From Artemisia argyi (lineage: Eukaryota; Streptophyta; Magnoliopsida; Asterales; Asteraceae), in assembly GCA_030686995.1 (NCBI GenBank), contig CM060697.1, positions 108,136,706-108,200,705 of the forward strand: a stretch of DNA of 64,000 bases, written 5' to 3'. The position numbers were made by a program, and so were the translations under genes. The notes below the pieces were generated by a model. That model was not told where the DNA came from, did no database searches, and saw only the letters and a program-made list of their open reading frames with translations. Shown here piece by piece: positions 56,827-64,000 of this stretch. Each line of letters opens with the position of its first letter. The stretch's first letter is position 1.

Positions 56827-59456
56827 TGTCGAGATCTCCTAATGTTTTAATGATGACAAATAAACCTTCGAAACACATAAAATAACAAACGGTAGCCAAA
56901 ATTCCCCGAATCGATATCTGGTGCTGGCGCGTTGACGCGTGGGTGACGCGCCAGGCTTCTGTATGGTTCGAGACAAATTTTGAAAGTCGGCTTTCCCCTT
57001 ACCCGACAAATGTGGATCTTTCAATACAGGTATGAATATACTATGTGCTTAATTGAGAACACTCGAAACGAGTTTTGGTATCAGAGAGATACAACTTTTA
57101 AAGCACCCGTTTATGGGAAAATACCAATTCATGTTTTTTAACTCTCGCCTCTAGCCAAGGCTTTTCTAAACTTTTGGAGCTTATACATTTCACGTAACAT
57201 GATGTGAAAGCATCCATATGCTCATATCCCGTGCTTACGTCTTCTCTAATCACGTAACAGGTTTACTCCCTTATTGGTCAAACTAAGTCAAAGGTCTCTT
57301 TGTGTAAACGCATCTTTTCCCGCTTGGGTTATGCTTTACATAATGGCAAAGCACTTAGCTTCTCTGTACCAAGGTGTTAGTTGAGTACGTCGAGTCGTGA
57401 AAAGTCACGAGTTATGAAAATATGGATTCTCGATGTTGTGTTACTTGGATTTATAAGTAACCTATGATTTTCTCAACTTATATTCTTAATTGTCTAAACC
57501 TTTTTTTCTTAATGACAATTAGATTATCTCTTAATCCTCTCTTAATCATCTTCTTAATCACAAAAGACAAAGCCTCCAATATCCCAAAATCTTCTTACAT
57601 CTCTTACATATTCCCTTACACTTCTTATACACTCACATACCCGTTTTGACTCACACATTCTCCCACACAAGATTCCCCCTCTTTATACATTCCCTATACA
57701 CCTTTCTCATACATCAATACATACACTTCCCTATACACTCATACACTCTTTTTTACATACACCTTTAAATTCAAAATACACACACTTCACTCACATACCT
57801 CTCTTACACATACAAGGCTCCCCATCATATCAATCTTACACACTCCTTACACTTACAACTCATTCTTACACACATCATATCCAACCAATATATTCCTTAT
57901 ACATCCAACACCTTTACATTCAAATTTACACACACTACTCACAACCATTTCACCTTCTACACACACTAGGCTTCCTATCACATCCATTCTTACATATTCC
58001 CTTACACACACACAATCCAACTCTTACACTCCTTACACCATTTCACATCCCAAACCTTTCTCTCCAAGAAAAGGAATATACCCCTGAATATGCTTTCTTA
58101 ACCCAACCATGGTTCTTCTAACCCAACTATGGTTAGTTCTCTACACTTAACCTTGGTTAACTCTTAACCACACAAAGGATGGAATATTCATTTGGATATG
58201 CTTCTTCTAACCTAACTATGGTTAACTCTTAACCACACCAAGGATGGAACATTCCCTTGGATACACCCTTTAACCTAACCATGGTCTAATCTCTATACAC
58301 TTCTTTCTAAACCTAACCATGGTTACTTCTTAACCCAACCTCTCACACTCTTCCCTTTAGAGGAATATCCAATGGCATATTCTTTCTCTCTTTTCTATGC
58401 CATATGAGGAATACCCATTATACCCCTACTCAATTATCTCTTCTTTCTGTTTATCTTTGATAATTGGTTTCTTATAAACACTTCACAAAAATATTTTTCA
58501 AATTGGCTATTTGAGTTCATAAACCTTAGATTGATTAATGATAAGGTTTAGTGTGTGAAGTACAATTGGGGGTTTAGCAAGGGTGGGTATTTTCAAGACC
58601 AACACCCAACATTTGGGAATATTTCATTGGGCCTGGCGCGCCACCCGCGCGTTGATACGTGGGTAACGCGCCGGCTTTGGTAAAATATTCTCAAGTTTGG
58701 GTCTTGGCAAATACCCCCTTGCCTCTTGTATTCCTCACCCCTTGCCATTATTCTTGATCTCTAATCCTCTAATTCTATCTCTTGTGTTCTTAGTTAAACA
58801 CACTAACATCTTAGAAAGAACACATCTCCTTGCAAGGGAAGAATCACAAGAACCTAATCCACTCTTGTGATTGTGTCGAGGGTCTTCTTATCTATACCCT
58901 TTCTACTAGAATCGAGTCACTAGGTTAGGTTAGGGCTTGGTTCAAAGAAACTTTATTTTATCATTCAATTTGGTTGTAAGGGAAGTCTTGTGTCTTGGTG
59001 ACCAAGCCTAGATCATTGGGGATCTAGTTGGGGTTGATACTTGTGGGTGGAAGTTTTGGTTGAGGTCTTGGTGACCCTTAGGTGAAGTCGAGTCATGAGG
59101 TTCTTTTGGGTGGTTTCCGAGGGCGGAATACCGTGGGAGTAACTCCTTCTTTGTGAGCATCGATATTGGTGAATATCGGTAGAGTGAATTGTAACGATTT
59201 GTAGTCCACCGAAAGGATTATACTAGTGGAATAGTATCGTGTCGTGGATTCACAACTGGACATACAGATGGTATAAACCCCCCATCCCGAACCAGTATAT
59301 ATCGTGGTGTCTCTCTTTACTCGCTTTATATACTTTAAATTGTATTTGTGGTTGTTGTATTGATTGTACAACCGCTTGGTTCATCTTCTTGGCTTAAAGT
59401 TTTTTTTAAACGTTCTAAAAGCCGAAGAAACCGTATTCACCCCCTACGGTTCTACA
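56827..59456 (+). mobile_element. 5' LTR of a SIRE-like Copia element (about 2.6 kb)
   Basis: It starts TGTCGAGATCTCCTAATGTT and ends CTACGGTTCTACA, two bases before a canonical tRNA-Met primer site. The long LTR and TTTTAATGATGACAAA start resemble SIRE/Maximus-lineage Copia elements by recall. It contains a repeated GC-rich motif (GCGCGTTGACGCGTGGGTGA at 56928 and a variant at 58644), a long CA/CT-rich stretch (57600-58060) and a minisatellite of AACC.AACCATGGTT-like units (58100-58340). The right LTR is not in the window. Confidence 0.65.
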
Positions 59457-59458
59457 AT

Positions 59459-59470
59459 TGGTATCAGAGC
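59459..59470 (+). promoter_or_regulatory. Primer-binding site of Copia element
   Basis: TGGTATCAGAGC, the exact complement of the 3' end of plant tRNA-Met, lies just inside the LTR. Confidence 0.9.
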
Positions 59471-59475
59471 AGTAT

Positions 59476-61123
59476 TGTTACACCCCGTGCCCGCTTTGAC
59501 CAAAAACTTAGAACTTTTACGCGGAAACGCTTTGACCCGTTTATAAATGAGTTACAGGAGGTCATAAACGGGTCAAAGCGTTTCCGCGTAAAAGTTCTAA
59601 GTTTTTGGTCAAAGCGGGCACGGGGTGACTTTTCTCCATCATTTTAGATGGAGTTGAAGTCCTGTTCTAGTGAGAGGAGAAAGGGAGGGAAAATCTAGAT
59701 GATGACTTAAGGTGAAGAAGATGAAGGCTCCATGATTATGGACTCTCCTAGCTATGATCCTACACAAGTAAGTAATCTCATTCAAGTAGTTAGTTATTGG
59801 ATTGATCATCATATAATCAAGATATGATTATATGATGATTAGAGATGTTTAGAGGTAAGATAATGGTTGTAGAGACCATTGGTAAGGTTATTTGGTCATG
59901 TGGTTAAAGTGTTTGTGTTTATGCCTAAGGGTGATGATGAAGGATGGTGATGGTGATGATGATGAAGAGGATGCTTATGTTCTTGTTAAGCTTAGCTTTG
60001 AAAGCTAAGGTAAGTAAACCGGTTATGATTTGATATTATAATGATTTCTTACATTTTGTGTTATATGATTATTATGATGAGATGTTTTATAGTGTTTAAA
60101 TGATGATGTGATGAAGAAGTAGATGTAAGGCTAGTTTGGCATAACTAGCAAAAGAGATTGAGAGTTTAGTTGGAATAGTGTAAGTGAGTAGGAAAGATTG
60201 AGATATAATGATAAGGCTTGAAGTGGCCAAGGTATGTGCTATGTTAGTATTGCGATGAAATAAGTGGATTATGATGCTTAATGTGTGAATGAGTTATGAT
60301 GTTATATTATGATCGTTTTACTTACTAAGCCTTTGTGCTTACGGTTTAGTTGTCTAACCGTTTTGTAGGTTGGCACGTTTTTATGGATGGCTTGGATATA
60401 TGGATTAAGGCTTGGTTATGCGAGATTAGAAGGTTTGGGTAAGAAAATAGAAGCTTAGGTAGTATACCGAGCTCAAGTGTCATGTTTGTACCCCCGTGAG
60501 TCATTAATGTTATGTAAAGTATGGTCAAGTGTCAAGTGTATAAATTGGTGGTCAATGGACAAGTTATAGTATAGTTCTTGTGTTTACGGTCAAGTTAAAG
60601 GGGCGTTTGGCATAACGTGTAATTGTACCCATTTTGGGTTATGAACGGGTCAATGGTCATGGATCAAAGTTGTCATGGTTTTTAATGTTAAATGAGTGTT
60701 TGGTTTATGGTTAAAGTGTTAATTTTATGGTTAAAGGTGATATGGTTAAGTGTAGTATGCAAATGGGTCAAAATGGGTGTTTCCACCCGTTACTTTGTAA
60801 AGCACATTTTTGCGGGTCATTATGACCAAGTTTATGCATATATTTGATGTTTACAATGTCCTAATGATTTCTGTAAGTTTTGGTGTAATGTCAATGTTAT
60901 AAAAGTCATTTTTTCGGAAAATGGGTCAAAAGTGCACTAAAGGGTTATGCAGAAAAAGGGGTGTTTGGGACAAGGTCCATTTTAACCCATTTTGGGTCTA
61001 ACGGTTCAAGAATTTTGGGAAACAAGGTATAATGTATATTTTAAGTTAAATGTGGATTACATATGTTTAAATATAGTTTTAAAGTGTCGATTTTATGTTA
61101 CAAAGCGTTCACGGGGTGTTACA
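59476..61123 (+). mobile_element. Nested solo-LTR-like element, family B
   Basis: It starts TGTTACACCCCGTGCCCGCT and ends CACGGGGTGTTACA, flanked by 5 bp duplications AGTAT at 59471-59475 and 61124-61128. It is 1648 bp long and non-coding. It shares its body with 54320-56193 in reverse orientation. The first 150 bp is a perfect inverted repeat. Confidence 0.7.
59481..59627. repeat. Perfect 64 bp palindrome arms
   Basis: Arms 59481-59544 and 59564-59627 are exact reverse complements around a 19 bp loop. The arm ends in CACCCCGTGCCCGCTTTGAC. The apparent open frame crossing it is not a gene. Confidence 0.9.
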
Positions 61124-61241
61124 AGTATACTCAAGTTTTTGAGCGTTAAAACCTTCCCGAGAAGTCGTTTTAAGTCAAAAACTTCTTTCTTAAAAATCTA
61201 AAATCCTAACTAAGATTTTTGGTAAAGTTGAGTATAGATCC

Positions 61242-62380
61242 ATGGCTCAAGAGAACTATGTTGAGGGGTGTTCTATGCAAAGACCACCTTTGCTAGAAAT
61301 CGATGGGTTTTGTTTTTGGAAAACCCGATTTGAGACCTATGTTCGGTCTAAAGATCTTGATTTGTGGGAAATCATCCAAAATAGCAACTTTGTGTTCATG
61401 GTGGAAGACCCTGAAACAAAGTTGTTAGTGGAAAAGCCCAACTCGAATCTAAAGGATGACGAGAGGAGAAAACTTGGCAAAAATGATGAAGCCAAGATGT
61501 TGATCTATAATGCTCTACCTCGAAGGGAGTTTGAGAGGGTCCATGTTTGTAAAACCGCAAAGGAAATTTGGCGTTCTCTCATCATCACTCATCAAGGCAA
61601 CTGTCAAGTAAAAGATTGCAAGATCGATCTACTCATACAACAATATGAGAAGTTCTCGATTTCGGATGAAGAAACCATTGATAATGGTTACACAAGGTTC
61701 AATGCTATTATCACTAGCCTCACGGCTCTAGATCCTAGCTTCTACAACAAGAACCATGTGAGGAAGTTTCTTCGAGCACTTCCGGTAAAGTGGAGGTCAA
61801 AGGTGACGGTCATTGAAGAAGCCAAGAATTTGGTAGAACTTCCCCTTGATGAGCTTATTGGGAATCTCAAGGTCTATGAAATGATCCTTGAGAATGACAA
61901 AGCTAGCACCAAAGACAAGAAGGAGAAGGTAAAGTCTTTGGCCCTCAAAGCTAAAGTCACTAGTAGCCAAGCTAGTGATTATATTGATAGTCAAGATAGT
62001 AGTGATGAAGAAGACGATGTTGATGACGAAGAATACAACCTTATGGCTAAGAACTTTTTGAGGTTCTTTAGGAAAGGTGGTAACTTTAGAAGAGGGAATA
62101 TAGGTTTGGTAACCGAGGAAATGGTGGAAGAAACAACTTTGGTGAAATCCGAGGTGTTGACAACAAGGTTGGTGAGAGCTCTAGGCGCACCCAAGGATCC
62201 TACAATTGTGGTGAAAAGGGTCACTTTATTAATGAGTGTCCTAAGCCGAAAGTTAACAAAGCATTCGTTGGTGGAGCTTGCAGTGATAGTGAAGACAAGG
62301 AAAAACCAAAAAATGGAGCCACTTGTCTTATGGCTCAAGAAAAACTTGAGGTACCTCTAAACCCTTCCTCTTCTAATAAT
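61242..62380 (+). pseudogene. Copia gag (UBN2-type), frameshifted and truncated
   Basis: ATG 61242 opens MAQENYVEGCSMQRPPLLEI. The gag core follows (WKTRFETYVRSKDLDLWEII, KTAKEIWRSLIITHQG, VRKFLRALPVKWRSKVTVIE), then a Ser/Asp/Glu-rich linker. Gag packages the element RNA into virus-like particles. Near 62096-62102 a two-base AT insertion shifts the frame, so the first frame ends at 62358. In the shifted frame the zinc-knuckle region follows (YNCGEKGHFINECPK), but the first Cys of the CCHC motif is Ser. This frame then reaches the inserted LTR at 62380. No protease, integrase or reverse transcriptase follows. The copy is dead by at least three lesions. Confidence 0.8.
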
Positions 62381-62680
62381 GTAGGACCGTAGAACAACCT
62401 ATTTCACTAGTAAATCTTGCGTTATCCTAGAGAGAGAAAGTAAGTAGAGAGAGAGAGTGGGAGGAACTCTAGTGTGTGTAAATAAAAAGCCTTGTTATTA
62501 CTAAGAGAACTAACCCCTTCCAATGAGGTATTACATGAGTATTTATACTAGTAGTCTAGGGCATCACATATCTTTTACATTATTACACTAATAGCCCTTA
62601 GACTTTTACAAAGCATGAATACTAAACATAAACTTCATCATAATGATATTCTAAAGCAACCTATTACAACACATTAATGA
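62380..62680 (-). mobile_element. LTR end of an inserted minus-strand element
   Basis: TGTAGGACCGTAG at 62380 on the plus strand marks the end of a minus-strand LTR (minus: ...GGTCCTACA). On the minus strand a TATA box (GTATAAATA, about 62534-62542) lies 155 bases from that end, with leader-like sequence between, as expected of U3-R-U5. It interrupts the Copia gag. The other boundary is not certain. Confidence 0.45.
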
Positions 62681-64000
62681 CCGACACTTTTTATAAAATA
62701 CGATCCTAAAAAATAATTTAAATATTACCAATTTACAAAAGGAGAATGACGAGCTAGTCATCATCTTTGTATTTAAACTTTAACATTCATAGCTCTTGAC
62801 GTCTTTAAGAATCATTAGATAAGTCATAGTTCTTTGTTCATCGTTGTTGAAGTGATCCAATGATGTCATCTGCCTTTCGTCACTTCTTTGTCTTTGGTGG
62901 TTATGCGCCTTTCCAACATGCTCATACGTCTTTAGTCTTTGTCATACATACATTTGTTGTTCCTGTTCTTTCACTTTGATCTTTGTCACTTTACTTTGTA
63001 GATTCTGCTTTTTGGCGTATAATCTTTCTTTGACTGTTGCTATCCTTCGATCTTTGTGAGAACTTTCCTTTGACTTTGTGATGCATGTATGTGCATGTGG
63101 AATCCATCACCATGGAGATGATGTATAGCTGCAGGTAAACAGTTAGCAATAAATCAACCGGTACTTACAGATAAGGAATTAGAGATCGTCAACAGCAAAG
63201 TGTGAAGACTCCTTCTAACCCTTACCAAGGCTGTTCCCATTTCGGATACTCCCGAGGGAGCTTACGAGACCTACTAAGTAGCTCAACGAATGGATGAGTT
63301 GTTGGGGATCACTCCACGATTGTAGACCGTTTGAAACCACCACGAACACTAAGCGTAACCCATAAAGAATTACCGAAGTGACCTGCTGTCAGGGCTGCTT
63401 GATGTTGACCCTGGCAGGAATTTCCATTCAATCAATGAGAATCACGAATGTGAATCCTCCCATAAATGTTCTGGCAGATTGCTAAGATCTGCTTAGGACT
63501 CTTAAGTTTACATCTGGCATCCTTATTGTTGGATCACCAGTGTAGAAGTATCATGTGTTCCTATGAGATCTTTTGTTGAAATCTCGAGGCTCTAGACTCG
63601 ATAAGTGCACATTTTCCTATGCGAAGATTAGGGAGAGGTCTCCTGCTTCAATATCAACCATCTCTAAGAGACAGGTCGATAGATTACACTGGTTCCCCGT
63701 GAGAATGAAACAAGCTCTTTTAAGAGAACTTGAGTGTTTAGAAGGTTAAGTGCAGTGCGTCACTAGGTCCATGACGTCTTTATCTTCAATACTGGTGTCA
63801 CCTTAGCAACAACCAGTAGCATACGAATTGAACCCGGTATCTGCCCTAAGGTTGAACATATGGAGGGCTATTTCTTTTCACCCTTTTTCATAACTTTTCT
63901 TTTTAATTCTTCAACCCCTTCTTTCTCCTTTCTCATTTTCTCCTTTTTTTCAATCATACCTAAGGACTTCTAAATCTAATCTATTCGATTTATCCTTGGG
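62681..64000. other. Unassigned repeat-like DNA to window end
   Basis: 62750-63090 is rich in TCTTTG/CTTTGT words on the plus strand. 63120-63850 has higher GC but no open frame above about 60 codons. 63870-63955 is a pyrimidine tract (TTTTC/CTTT). It may be the body of the element whose LTR lies at 62380, but no retroelement domain could be seen. Confidence 0.35.

Larger units (their letters stand above)
59471..61241 (+). mobile_element. Copia leader carrying a nested insertion
   Basis: The leader between primer site and gag is interrupted by 59476-61123. Without that insertion it would be only about 120 bp. Confidence 0.65.

Noticed and set aside
59093..59647. Frames around the Copia LTR end and palindrome
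   Set aside because: They cross the primer site and a perfect palindrome; no protein motif.

Overview
This window is plant nuclear DNA, dominated by transposons. The best guess is a member of the daisy family (Asteraceae). That rests on my recall that the two large related accessory proteins at about 15.7-18.4 kb and 32.3-35.1 kb belong to a retroelement protein family very abundant in Asteraceae genomes; I could not search a database. Plant origin itself is secure: spliced NAC exons, an OVATE-family gene, LTR elements with tRNA-Met primer sites, Helitron, Mutator-like and CACTA termini. A 500-N assembly gap lies at 52930-53429.

Layout. 1-3103: 5' end of a minus-strand Gypsy-like element (2.9 kb LTR plus primer site). 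4964-14928: a complete, young, non-coding LTR element (LARD type) with about 3.5 kb LTRs and TGGTG target duplications; it splits a reading frame whose halves lie at 4833-4963 and 14929-15154. 15726-18364: first accessory-protein copy, broken by frameshifts. 18550-19432: one end of a CACTA element. 19.4-26.5 kb: AT-rich repeats, Helitron-like ends and a large foldback. 26.5-29.2 kb: a small gene island with a DUF761-type protein and a short OVATE family protein, both minus strand, separated by LINE debris. 30.0-35.6 kb: repeats, a MITE-like element, and the second accessory-protein copy, which keeps one frame over 2.7 kb but has seven internal stops. 37193-45345: an 8.15 kb Helitron with captured exon-like fragments, one resembling the N-terminus of HSP101/ClpB. 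45.7-50.2 kb: a dispersed repeat split by a Tourist-like MITE, then a 3.8 kb Mutator-like element with about 205 bp inverted repeats, an AT-hook gene and an antisense coiled-coil gene. 50519-52078: first two exons of a NAC transcription factor. 54.3-62.4 kb: LTR remnants and a SIRE-like Copia element with a gag gene, carrying a nested solo LTR and cut by another LTR. 62.4-64 kb: unassigned repeat DNA.

Only three or four genes look like ordinary host genes: DUF761, OFP, NAC (incomplete), and possibly the gene split by the LARD. The rest are mobile-element genes or fragments. The clearest interaction is physical: the Mutator-like element ends about 360 bp upstream of the NAC start codon, and the LARD sits inside an older reading frame.
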